A DNA stretch of 22,710 nt from an uncultured Oscillospiraceae bacterium (GTDB lineage Bacteria; Bacillota; Clostridia; Oscillospirales; Ruminococcaceae), in NCBI GenBank assembly GCA_900543705.1, contig UQSL01000027.1:1-22710 (forward strand), written 5' to 3'. Of the stretch, positions 14,842-22,274 are shown in pieces. Numbering within the stretch: position 1 is the first letter of the stretch; the number at the start of each line of letters is the position of its first letter. A program made the translations under genes and the position numbers. Below the pieces are notes generated by a model that saw only the letters and a program-made list of their open reading frames with translations, ran no database searches and had not been told where the DNA came from.

Positions 14842-15432
14842 TTATTTTAATTCTCCTAAATATTTTTGCACATCTTCGCATATCATCGTACTGCTCATAA
14901 CGCAAGCACCCTTTGCCCCTGCGTTTCTCACTTCAGCGATATTTTCTGAGCTGATACCGCCGATGGCATATACGGGAATAGAAACGCTTTCACATACATT
15001 TTGCAAGAATTCAAGTCCCCGTCCGGGTAAGCCTTTCTTACAGTCCGTATCAAATACGTGACCTGCGGTGATATAGGTACAACCGAGTTTCTCAGCTTCA
15101 AGTGCATCTTTTACAGAATGGCAAGACGCACCGAGTGTTGAAAACCTCGCTTTATCTTCATCTGAAAGACTGCGAAGAATGTGTAACGGCAGATGCAAGG
15201 CTTTACAATTCAGCTCCGCTGCAACAGTCACAAAACTATGAAGGATACAAAGTGTTTCATACTTTTTACATATCTCAAGTGCCGTGCTCGCCAGTTCCTT
15301 ATATTCATCCTCGCACAAGTCCTTTTCCCGTAGGATCAACCCTTGCGGTTTTGCCGCAGCGATTTTTTCAATGCGTATTAAAAAATTCTCTTTACAAAGC
15401 AAACGGTTGGTTACACATATAATATCAGACAT
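14842..15432 (-). CDS. tenI: ThiE-superfamily protein, probably thiazole tautomerase TenI
   Basis: A 196-residue TIM-barrel protein of the ThiE/TenI superfamily, overlapping thiH by 8 bp. It would usually be labelled thiamine-phosphate synthase. However, its active-site signature AGHVFDTDCKKGLPGRG (123-139) matches the B. subtilis TenI pattern as I remember it (GHVFETDCKKG), and the CHS motif with His105 fits the TenI catalytic His. The ThiE markers NDR and the Mg-binding aspartates in HxGxxD are replaced by LHS and HLPLH. TenI aromatises the thiazole carboxylate phosphate released by ThiG, which suits an operon holding only the thiazole branch. The phosphate-binding IGGISSENI (157-165) is intact. 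ThiE activity cannot be excluded without assay. ATG start inside the thiH tail. Confidence 0.75.
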   Translation of the reverse strand: MSDIICVTNRLLCKENFLIRIEKIAAAKPQGLILREKDLCEDEYKELASTALEICKKYETLCILHSFVTVAAELNCKALHLPLHILRSLSDEDKARFSTLGASCHSVKDALEAEKLGCTYITAGHVFDTDCKKGLPGRGLEFLQNVCESVSIPVYAIGGISSENIAEVRNAGAKGACVMSSTMICEDVQKYLGELK

Positions 15433-16678
15433 ATAAATAGTCGTTTAGAACGGGTTGCAAGCCTTCTTCGGCAATGTCTTTATACATTTTGTCGAGGCTG
15501 CGATTGTCGTCGATTTCAAACTGTTCGTCGCCCTGCACACCGTCCGACTCCTTTCCGCTGTATTTGCTTTCGTGGTCGCCGATACCGGTAGATACACCGG
15601 CAGAAACTTTTGTTGCAGCGATCTTTACAATACCGTTGCGGAACTCAGCACTCTCACGGGAAGATACCGTGATGCCGACAAACGGCAGAAAGATACGATA
15701 TGCACAAATGATCTGACAAAGTTGCTTTTCGTGAACATCAAGAGGATTGATCTTGTCATTGTTGATGATCGGACGAAGTCTTGGACAGGACAGCGACATT
15801 TCTGCGTGCGGATACTTGCGCTGCAAATAATACACGTGTAATGCACTCGCCAAAGCATCTTTTCGAAAATCAGAAAGTCCGAGAAGTGCGGAGAATGCCA
15901 CTCCACGCATACCGCCCATCAGGGCACGCTCCTGTGCATCAAAGCGGTAAGGCCATACACGCTTATGACCGAGGAGGTGCAGGGTTTCATATTTACCGGC
16001 ATCATAGGTTTCCTGAAAAACTGTAACATAGTCTGCACCGCATTCGTGAAGATAACGATATTCATCCGTGTTGACGGGATATATCTCAAGCCCAACCATA
16101 CGGAAATACTTTCTTGCAAGCTTGCAGGCTTCACCTATGTAGTTGACATCACTCTGCCCACGGCTCTCGCCGGTGAGGATCAAGATTTCTTCCATACCAC
16201 TATCGGCAATAACTTTCATTTCATGCTCGATCTGTTCCATCGTAAGCTTCATACGATTGATGTGGTTGTAGCAGTTAAATCCACAATAAACACAGTAATT
16301 CTCACAATAGTTGGCAATATAAAGAGGTGTAAACAGATAGACGGTATTTCCAAAATGCTTACTTGTTTCAAGTCTTGCTCTCTGAGCCATTTGCTCGAGG
16401 AACGGTTCAGCCGCAGGAGAAAGCAGGGCTTTGAAATCTTCAATGGAACAGGTTTCGTGTTCTAAAGCTGCTTTCACATCTTTAGCCGTATATTTGGAAT
16501 AGTCAAAGGAGTTCATCTGCTCCATTACATTCGCACAAACATCCGATTTGATCTTCTGCATACCGGGTAGATATTCCATATGGTTCTTGCGGGAAGATGG
16601 ATCGGTTTCAAGTAGGTGCTTTTTGGCAAGTGCTTCGGGCGACAAATGCTCCGAATCTACAAAAAATTGATTTTCCAT
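15425..16678 (-). CDS. thiH: 2-iminoacetate synthase ThiH (radical SAM tyrosine lyase)
   Basis: A 417-residue radical SAM enzyme that splits tyrosine to dehydroglycine (2-iminoacetate) and p-cresol for thiazole synthesis under anaerobic conditions. The [4Fe-4S] motif is C-x3-C-x2-C at Cys125, Cys129 and Cys132 (NYCENYCVYCGF). ILTGESRGQSD (about 175), VFQETYDAGKYETLH (about 230) and the C-terminal BATS domain with SSRESAEFRNGIVKIAATKV are typical of ThiH rather than biotin synthase or HydG, and HydG's extra C-terminal cluster cysteines are absent. It lies 11 bp after thiG and overlaps tenI by 8 bp. Choosing ThiH over glycine-oxidase ThiO agrees with an anaerobic host. Confidence 0.95.
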   Translation of the reverse strand: MENQFFVDSEHLSPEALAKKHLLETDPSSRKNHMEYLPGMQKIKSDVCANVMEQMNSFDYSKYTAKDVKAALEHETCSIEDFKALLSPAAEPFLEQMAQRARLETSKHFGNTVYLFTPLYIANYCENYCVYCGFNCYNHINRMKLTMEQIEHEMKVIADSGMEEILILTGESRGQSDVNYIGEACKLARKYFRMVGLEIYPVNTDEYRYLHECGADYVTVFQETYDAGKYETLHLLGHKRVWPYRFDAQERALMGGMRGVAFSALLGLSDFRKDALASALHVYYLQRKYPHAEMSLSCPRLRPIINNDKINPLDVHEKQLCQIICAYRIFLPFVGITVSSRESAEFRNGIVKIAATKVSAGVSTGIGDHESKYSGKESDGVQGDEQFEIDDNRSLDKMYKDIAEEGLQPVLNDYLYV

Positions 16679-16689
16679 ATACTCACTCC

Positions 16690-17460
16690 TTAATCTCGAA
16701 GGAATCCGGTCAGCGGATCGGATGCAGAGGCTCCACGGGTAAGAACTCTGCCAAGTCCTGCAAGGTATGCCTTCCGTCCAGCCTCAATCGCCTGACGGAA
16801 AGCAGCTGCCATCGTCGGGAGATCTCCGGCAGTGGCAAGGGCGGTATTTGCCATAATAGCAGCGGCGCCCATTTCCATTGCTTCACAAGCTTGTGAAGGT
16901 CTGCCGATACCCGCATCTACAATAATGGGGAGGTCGATTTCGTCAATAAGAATTTGGATAAAATCTTTGGTTGCAAGTCCTTTGTTAGAGCCAATGGGAG
17001 AAGCAAGCGGCATAATAGTAGCAGCTCCGGCATTTACAAGATCACGGGCAACATTCAAGTCGGGATACATATACGGCATAACCACAAAGCCTTCTTTTGC
17101 AAGGATTTCAGTCGCCTTGATTGTTTCCTGATTGTCGGGGAGCAGGTACTTGGAGTCACGCATTATTTCAATTTTCACAAAGTTGCCACAACCAAGTTCT
17201 CTTGCAAGTCTTGCAATACGAACGGCTTCCTCCGCATTTCTCGCACCGCTGGTGTTGGGGAGCAGAGTAACGCCTTCGGGAATAAAGTCCAGAATATTCT
17301 CCTGATCTTTCGTATTAGCACGGCGGACGGCAAGGGTGATGATTTCAGCACCGGCATCCTGAACTGCCGCTTCGATGAGATTCAAAGAATACTTGCCTGA
17401 TCCGAGAATAAAACGGGAATTAAACTCGTGACCGCCGATGAGAAGTTTATCGTTGTTCAT
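16690..17460 (-). CDS. thiG: Thiazole synthase ThiG
   Basis: A 256-residue TIM-barrel enzyme that condenses deoxyxylulose 5-phosphate, dehydroglycine and ThiS thiocarboxylate into the thiazole phosphate. The Schiff-base lysine is Lys96 in NFVKIEIM, and the phosphate loops ASPIGSNKG (about 152-160), VDAGIGRPS and MGAAAIMANTALATA are intact. N-terminal LLIGGHEFNSRFILGSGKY is the family start. The ATG at 17458-17460 is preceded by GAAGGA about 9 nt upstream. The protein is of usual length with no lesions. The gene lies 18 bp after thiF. Confidence 0.97.
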   Translation of the reverse strand: MNNDKLLIGGHEFNSRFILGSGKYSLNLIEAAVQDAGAEIITLAVRRANTKDQENILDFIPEGVTLLPNTSGARNAEEAVRIARLARELGCGNFVKIEIMRDSKYLLPDNQETIKATEILAKEGFVVMPYMYPDLNVARDLVNAGAATIMPLASPIGSNKGLATKDFIQILIDEIDLPIIVDAGIGRPSQACEAMEMGAAAIMANTALATAGDLPTMAAAFRQAIEAGRKAYLAGLGRVLTRGASASDPLTGFLRD

Positions 17461-17478
17461 TTGAGTTTCCTTCTTTCT

Positions 17479-18123
17479 TTATGTTTCAAATTCATCTGCT
17501 AAAATACGCAGAACAGTATGTGCCTGATGTGCGGCGCAGAGCATAACACGGGAAGATACCAGCCCAGCACCTTCATTTACATCGCTGACTTCATCCCCAC
17601 AGAGATAAAAACGCTTTGTAATTCGTCGAGTTTTGATACTATTGGCTCTTCCAAGTCCCGCCATACCGGAAGCCGCCACCAGATACTTTTTCGGCATCTT
17701 TTCAAGAACAGTATTTGTGAGCATCGCTTTACATTCGGCATTGTCGAATGCTTCGCAGATGACGTCGGCATCTTTCAGTAATTCCACCACGTTACTTTCA
17801 GTTATACGAACGGTATGTGTTTCAAGTTCAATATACGGTGCGATTTCTTTCAGGTTTTCAGATAACGCTTCAGTCTTGCATCTTCCGACCTGAGATGCTT
17901 TATATTGCTGACGGTGAAGATTGCTTATATCCACCCGATCAAAATCGATAAGGATGAGTTTTTTGATTCCTGCACGAGCAAGGGATATCGCGATGTTGGA
18001 ACCGAGACCACCGAGTCCACACACCGCAACCGTTGCCGATGAAAACTTATCATGTAACTCTGCACCGTGTCGTTCTATCAAAGCCGCTATCATTTCTTCT
18101 TTTGTCGGTATCAGCTTAACCAC
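17479..18123 (-). CDS. thiF: ThiS adenylyltransferase ThiF (short E1-like form)
   Basis: A Rossmann-fold E1-like enzyme of about 204-214 residues that activates the ThiS C-terminus with ATP before sulfur loading. The nucleotide loop is AVCGLGGLGSNIAISLA, followed by LIDFDRVDISNLHRQQY with the conserved Asp, Asn and Arg, then VICEAFDNAECK. Zinc-binding CxxC pairs of the longer MoeB/ThiF forms are missing, as in other short Clostridial ThiF proteins. The start is uncertain. GTG at 18121-18123 sits directly on the AGGAGG site and overlaps thiS by 8 bp. CTG at 18112-18114 has ideal spacing, giving a protein that starts like relatives (xIPTKEE), and the first ATG is at 18093. Coupled translation with thiS is likely whichever is used. 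Confidence 0.93.
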   Translation of the reverse strand: MVKLIPTKEEMIAALIERHGAELHDKFSSATVAVCGLGGLGSNIAISLARAGIKKLILIDFDRVDISNLHRQQYKASQVGRCKTEALSENLKEIAPYIELETHTVRITESNVVELLKDADVICEAFDNAECKAMLTNTVLEKMPKKYLVAASGMAGLGRANSIKTRRITKRFYLCGDEVSDVNEGAGLVSSRVMLCAAHQAHTVLRILADEFET

Positions 18124-18310
18124 CTCCTACAAAGCTGACAATTTCAACACTGTCGCCGTCAATCAATACAGTTTCAGCATATTGTGCTTTGGGTACAATC
18201 TCTCCGTGGCGCTCTACTGCGATACGTTTTGGATCGTAGTTAGTAGTCGCAAGATATTCCGATATGGTCTTGCCCGCAATATCAAGACTTTCTCCGTTGA
18301 TTTTCACCAT
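18116..18310 (-). CDS. thiS: Sulfur carrier protein ThiS
   Basis: A 64-residue ubiquitin-like protein carrying sulfur as a C-terminal thiocarboxylate for thiazole formation. It starts MVKINGE, has the beta-grasp pattern SLDIAGKTISEYLATTNYD and IAVERHGEIVPKAQY, and ends VEIVSFVGGG with the required terminal Gly-Gly. ATG at 18308-18310 is preceded by a consensus GGAGG with a spacer of about 7-8 nt, so longer upstream frames are rejected. It is the first gene after the TPP riboswitch. Confidence 0.96.
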   Translation of the reverse strand: MVKINGESLDIAGKTISEYLATTNYDPKRIAVERHGEIVPKAQYAETVLIDGDSVEIVSFVGGG

Positions 18311-18332
18311 TTCGTTTACCTCCGTATAAAAC

Positions 18333-18369
18333 AAAAAACGGGTAGCTACCGATCTGGTAACTTCCCGTT
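18333..18369 (-). terminator. Riboswitch expression-platform terminator
   Basis: On the minus strand AACGGGAAGTTACC pairs with GGTAGCTACCCGTT, with small mismatches, followed by six T (18333-18338). It lies 20 nt downstream of the aptamer and 22 nt before the thiS start codon, so TPP binding would favour termination. Confidence 0.85.
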
Positions 18370-18389
18370 AAAAATACACTTTATGCTCA

Positions 18390-18472
18390 GGTATCCCTAC
18401 GTTGGCATTATCCAAATCAGGTTATCGGTCGAAGGTCGCACCTTCCTCTCAGCCTGTCATACAAGCTCCCGT
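18390..18472 (-). promoter_or_regulatory. TPP riboswitch (THI element)
   Basis: The minus strand carries the conserved THI-box blocks in order: ACGGGAGC, then GGCTGAGAGG (the P2/J2-3 CUGAGA), then the hairpin AAGGTGCGACCTT (P3a), then ACCTGATTTGGATAATGCCA and ACGTAGGGA. These are the pyrimidine- and pyrophosphate-sensing helices of the TPP aptamer. It is followed at once by a terminator hairpin, so control is by transcription attenuation of thiSFGH-tenI. Confidence 0.97.
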
Positions 18473-18491
18473 CTGTTCCATTGTCTCATAT

Positions 18492-18519
18492 ATTATACAT
18501 CGTTTAGAAAAAAATGCAA
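18492..18519 (-). promoter_or_regulatory. Promoter of the thi operon
   Basis: On the minus strand TTGCAT (18514-18519) and TATAAT (18492-18497) with a 16-bp spacer, about 15-20 nt before the aptamer. Confidence 0.75.
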
Positions 18520-18627
18520 GCGGAACTTCACCTTCGTTTAGCTTCATCTTTTTCTTTCTTCTATGCCGGGGTGTATACAGGGCGTGCAGGGCATTCCGAC
18601 AGCTGTTTGCTTTTCGAACTGGCAGGA

Positions 18628-19110
18628 TTAGAATTCCAACACCATGTCGTACCATATGGCGCCCCCGTGGACCGATGCGGAAATGCCAAGGTTTTGATAC
18701 CCGAATTTATTGTAATAATGCAGCAGGCGCTCCTTACAGGTGAGGATGCAGCCCTTTCTTCCATGTTCTTTTGCATCTTGAATCAGGGCCATCATCAGTT
18801 GCGCCGCACAGCCCCGTTTGCGGTACTCCGGCAATACATCAAGCCCAAATACCGCCTGATAAGCCCCATTTTCCCTGTGCAGGGATGCATGTTCAAACAT
18901 CTCATCGGAAATCGTACGGCTGTCAGTCGCCATGCCGTTGATAAACCCGATGAGGTTTCCGTCCTCTTCCAAAAGCCAAAAGTGGGATGGATAGGTGAGA
19001 ATTCTCTGCTCCATTTCCTCGCGTTTCGCGGCTTCCGCTTTTGGAAAACAAGCGGCTTCCACCGCGGTGACAGCGTCCAAATCTTCCAGTGTTACAAAAC
19101 GAGTTTTCAT
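18628..19110 (-). CDS. GNAT family N-acetyltransferase
   Basis: A 160-residue acetyltransferase of the GNAT fold, closest in pattern to the arylalkylamine/serotonin-acetyltransferase-like group (RFVTLEDLDAVTAVEAACFP at the N-terminus). The acetyl-CoA loop is VLPEYRKRGCAAQLM near residues 93-107 (R-x-x-G-x-A). Motif B is HYYNKFGYQNLG near 132-143, and the tail WYDMVLEF is typical. ATG at 19108-19110 follows AGGAGGG by 5-7 nt. Substrate unknown. It lies between the thi promoter and galK and is transcribed away from galK. Confidence 0.9.
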   Translation of the reverse strand: MKTRFVTLEDLDAVTAVEAACFPKAEAAKREEMEQRILTYPSHFWLLEEDGNLIGFINGMATDSRTISDEMFEHASLHRENGAYQAVFGLDVLPEYRKRGCAAQLMMALIQDAKEHGRKGCILTCKERLLHYYNKFGYQNLGISASVHGGAIWYDMVLEF

Positions 19111-19145
19111 CGGCGCCCTCCTGACTGATATTCTTTCTGCGCACT

Positions 19146-19174
19146 ATGATACCAGAAAAAATGAGTGCTGTACA
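19146..19174 (-). promoter_or_regulatory. Promoter of the second GNAT gene
   Basis: The minus strand has an extended -10 TGGTATCAT (19146-19154) and a weak TGTACA -35 (19169-19174) at 17 bp. Confidence 0.5.
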
Positions 19175-19217
19175 GCTTATCCATTGAAAGCAATTGGGAA
19201 AAATTTTTCAATATTTC

Positions 19218-19257
19218 TACCAAAGTACTGGTAAAATGAATCCAAATACGATACACT
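19218..19257 (+). promoter_or_regulatory. galK promoter region with near-palindrome
   Basis: Two candidate -10 elements are seen: TGGTAAAAT (19229-19237, extended) and GATACACT (19250-19257). Neither has a good -35. A 16-bp near-palindrome, TACCAAAGTACTGGTA (19218-19233), overlaps the first and is a possible operator. Direct proof of which is used is not in the sequence. Confidence 0.4.
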
Positions 19258-19293
19258 GTGATTGATGTTAAAACAATGGGGGAAGTATATCAG

Positions 19294-20568
19294 ATGGCTC
19301 TTGAACTTGTTGACCGGATACGTAATGGGAAAATGGACGAAACCATTAGCCGGGTTTACCCGGGGAAAGAGATTTGCCAGGTCCGACGGCGGCTTGCAGG
19401 TATCTGCCAAGGGTACGAAAAGCTTTTCGGCATAACGGGAGAACTTCATGGCTTTTCTGTTCCGGGGCGTACGGAGCTTGGCGGCAACCATACCGACCAC
19501 CAGCATGGTTGTGTTCTCGCAGCAGGAGTGGATTTGGACAGTGCTGCGGCTGCGGCCCCAAATGGGGAGGATACCATCCGCCTGTTTTCCGAGGGTTACG
19601 GGATGCTGGAAGTCGATATCAGGGAAATACAGCCTCGCAGGGAAGAGCAGAACACTACCGCTGCGCTGATACGCGGGGTTGTGGCCTATCTGAGAGAACA
19701 AGGGCATCAAATCGGAGGATTTCATGCGTACGTCAGCTCCGAAGTGTTGCCGGGATCCGGGCTTTCCTCCTCCGCTTCTTTTGAAGTGCTCATTGGAATC
19801 ATATGCAGCGGGCTTTTTGCGAAGGGGCAATTGTCTCCTGCGCTGTTGGCGCAGGCGGGGCAATATGCGGAAAACCGGTATTTTGGAAAGCCATGCGGCC
19901 TGATGGACCAGATGGCCTGCGCGATGGGCGGTGTGATTTTTTTGGACTTTACCGATTCCCAAAATCCTTACACACGTAAGATTCCGTTTGATTTACGTCA
20001 GGCAGGATATGACTTGTGTATTCTCGACTGCGGCGCTGGTCATGAGGGGCTGACCGGGGAATATGCGTCGATTGTGCAGGAGATGAACGCAGTTGCCGCC
20101 TGTTTTCACAAGGAGTATCTGCGCGAGGTAGATGAAAATAAATTCTTTTCTGCGCTCAAGCAGGTGAGAGAAACGGCAGGAGACCGAGCGGCTTTGCGCG
20201 CCATTCACTTTTTCAGGGAAAACCGGCGCGTTCCAATGGAAGCGGAAGCACTAAAAGTCGGAGATTTCCATCGGTTTTTATCCCTGGTGGGGGAATCCGG
20301 GCGCTCTTCTTATATGTATCTGCAAAACATTGTGCCACGCGGTGCGGTAGAACACCAGGAAATGGGGATTGCTCTGGCGCTGTGCGAAGAATTGCTGTGC
20401 GGGAAAGGGGCCTTTCGGGTACATGGCGGCGGATTTGCCGGAACCGTGCAGGCATTTGTCCCGCATTCCATGCTTTCCCATTTCCGACAGTCTGCGGAGG
20501 AGGTTCTGGGCCCGGGAAGTTGTCTCGTCCTGTCTTTACGCCATGCGGGCGCCATACAGCTGTGGTGA
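19294..20568 (+). CDS. galK: Galactokinase (GHMP family, divergent Clostridial form)
   Basis: A 424-residue GHMP kinase that phosphorylates galactose at C1. The sugar-binding motif is VPGRTELGGNHTDHQHG at residues 56-72. In the standard motif GRxNLIGEHTDY the second key position is Glu; here it is Asn65, with His66 and Asp68 kept. The ATP loop LPGSGLSSSASFEV and the catalytic-Asp motif PCGLMDQMACAMGG follow, and the C-terminal glycine loop RVHGGGFAGTVQAF is intact. ATG at 19294 has GGGGGAAG 8 nt upstream; the GTG at 19258 lies on the possible -10 and is rejected. galT follows after 66 bp, which supports the galactose role despite the altered motif. Confidence 0.88.
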   Translation: MALELVDRIRNGKMDETISRVYPGKEICQVRRRLAGICQGYEKLFGITGELHGFSVPGRTELGGNHTDHQHGCVLAAGVDLDSAAAAAPNGEDTIRLFSEGYGMLEVDIREIQPRREEQNTTAALIRGVVAYLREQGHQIGGFHAYVSSEVLPGSGLSSSASFEVLIGIICSGLFAKGQLSPALLAQAGQYAENRYFGKPCGLMDQMACAMGGVIFLDFTDSQNPYTRKIPFDLRQAGYDLCILDCGAGHEGLTGEYASIVQEMNAVAACFHKEYLREVDENKFFSALKQVRETAGDRAALRAIHFFRENRRVPMEAEALKVGDFHRFLSLVGESGRSSYMYLQNIVPRGAVEHQEMGIALALCEELLCGKGAFRVHGGGFAGTVQAFVPHSMLSHFRQSAEEVLGPGSCLVLSLRHAGAIQLW

Positions 20569-20634
20569 TATCAGAAAGCCTGATGAGCGCAGCGGTCACC
20601 TCCGGAAAAAACTGAGGAAAAGGGGAGAAAAACC

Positions 20635-22131
20635 GTGGACCGAAATAAGGCCATTACACTACTTTTGGACCGTGCAGAGCAAAAAGAACTATTTCTGCCT
20701 GAGGACAGATACTATATTGCCAATCTTCTTCTGTGTGTTTTGGAGCTTGACGGCTATGAGTCTGATGGGGAATATCCTTCCGGGCAGGCATTGGACGATG
20801 GGTTGCATTGGTTACTCGACGACGCCTGTAAGCGGGGTGTCGTCGATGGCAGCACATCCGGCAGAGAGAAACTTCAATCGGCGATATTGGGATGCTTGAC
20901 TCCGCGCCCATCAGAGGTACAGCGTCTTTTCTGGGAGAAGTATCGCAACTCTCCGCATGAGGCAACGAACTGGTTTGTCGATTTGTGCCGGGATGTCGGG
21001 GATATCCACATCGGGCGTGACAGGAGATGGAAGGTGCCGACGGAATACGGGGAACTGGAAATCAGCATCAATCTTTCCAAGCCGGAAAAAGATCCTTTGG
21101 AAGTTGCCGTGCAGGCAAGGACTGCACAGACCGGATACCCCAAATGCCGTCTTTGCCTGGAAAACGAAGGATATGCCGGACGCCCCGGATATCCGGCGAG
21201 GCAGAATCATCGCGTCATTCCGATTACCCTTGCCGGGGAACCCTGGGGATTTCAATATTCGCCCTATGTCTATTACAATGAGCACTGCATTGCCATGAAC
21301 GCCGCTCATACACCGATGAAAATCGACGAACACACTTTTGAAAAACTCTTTGCGTTTTTAAAGCTGTTCCCACATTATTTCATTGGTTCCAATGCGGAGC
21401 TTCCGATTGTTGGAGGATCTATTCTCGGCCATGAACACTACCAGGGCGGGAGATACTCTTTTGCCATGGAGCGTGCTCCAGTAGAAACCGAATTGCAGTT
21501 TCCCGGATACGGGGAAGTTTATGCCGGAATTGTCAAATGGCCGGTATCCGTGCTTCGTCTGCGGGGAACAGAGGAAGCACCTCTGATTCATCTTGCCGGG
21601 CAGATTCTGCGGGCATGGAGGCAATACAGCGACCCATCAATCACTCTGTATGCGAAAACAAATGGAATTTACCACAACACCATAACCCCGATTGCCCGCA
21701 GAAGGGGGGAAGAGTTCGAGCTGGATTTAGTGCTGCGCAATAATCTTACAACGCAGGAATTCCCCCTGGGATTATTTCATCCGCATCCCGAATATCACCA
21801 TATCAAGCGGGAGAATATCGGCCTGATTGAGGTCATGGGACTGGCAATTTTACCGTCTCGCCTGCAAGGGGAGATGGAGGCATTGATTGACACGGTACTT
21901 ACCTCAGGGGATTTGCGGGCTAGAGAGTGTACGGCAAAACATGCTGATTGGATGGAGTCCATCCTCACCGGCTCTTCTTATAAGGAGGCATACAGCCTTG
22001 AAAAACTGCTGAAATGGGAAATCGGCAAAGTCTTTTTAAAGGTACTGGAAAACACCGGGGTTTTCAAACGGGATGGGAAAGGAAAACAGGCGTTTTTACG
22101 GTTTGCCTCCTATGCAGCACAAAATCGATAG
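20635..22131 (+). CDS. galT: UDP-glucose--hexose-1-phosphate uridylyltransferase, GalT2 type
   Basis: A 498-residue Firmicutes-type GalT (class II, distinct from the 350-residue E. coli form). It swaps UMP between UDP-glucose and galactose 1-phosphate in the Leloir pathway. The catalytic GHEHYQGG is present with His266 and His268; upstream NHRVIPITLAGEPWGFQYSP and NEHCIAMNAAHTPMKID, and downstream LFHPHPEYHHIKRENIGLIE, are family hallmarks. GTG at 20635 is the start, 7 nt after AGGGGAG. It forms an operon with galK; galE and galM are not in this window. The gene is complete. Confidence 0.96.
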   Translation: MDRNKAITLLLDRAEQKELFLPEDRYYIANLLLCVLELDGYESDGEYPSGQALDDGLHWLLDDACKRGVVDGSTSGREKLQSAILGCLTPRPSEVQRLFWEKYRNSPHEATNWFVDLCRDVGDIHIGRDRRWKVPTEYGELEISINLSKPEKDPLEVAVQARTAQTGYPKCRLCLENEGYAGRPGYPARQNHRVIPITLAGEPWGFQYSPYVYYNEHCIAMNAAHTPMKIDEHTFEKLFAFLKLFPHYFIGSNAELPIVGGSILGHEHYQGGRYSFAMERAPVETELQFPGYGEVYAGIVKWPVSVLRLRGTEEAPLIHLAGQILRAWRQYSDPSITLYAKTNGIYHNTITPIARRRGEEFELDLVLRNNLTTQEFPLGLFHPHPEYHHIKRENIGLIEVMGLAILPSRLQGEMEALIDTVLTSGDLRARECTAKHADWMESILTGSSYKEAYSLEKLLKWEIGKVFLKVLENTGVFKRDGKGKQAFLRFASYAAQNR

Positions 22132-22137
22132 GGAAAA

Positions 22138-22166
22138 AAGATACCCAGAAGTCTCCCGGGTATCTT
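22138..22166. terminator. Convergent terminator between galT and the HdeD gene
   Basis: AAGATACCC (22138-22146) pairs with GGGTATCTT (22158-22166) around an 11-nt loop. The plus strand lacks a T run, but the minus strand has TTTTTT after the stem, so it ends the leftward gene best and may also stop galT transcripts. Confidence 0.75.
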
Positions 22167-22274
22167 GTGAAAGCGGTAAACCTTTCTCACTTTTTCAGGC
22201 CTTTTGATATTTATGAAAGAGATTTCGGGTATTGTATGTCTTCTGTCGGTTGTGCAGAATTTACAGTAGAGGAA

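Noticed and set aside
15965..16465. Plus-strand frame opposite thiH
   Set aside because: It is a shadow of the radical SAM gene; no domain and no promoter.
19258..19293. GTG 19258 as galK start
   Set aside because: No ribosome site, and it coincides with a possible -10 element; ATG 19294 has GGGGGAAG at good spacing.
19177..19962. Minus-strand frame of 261 codons over galK
   Set aside because: It is opposite conserved GHMP motifs, with low-complexity composition and no start signal.
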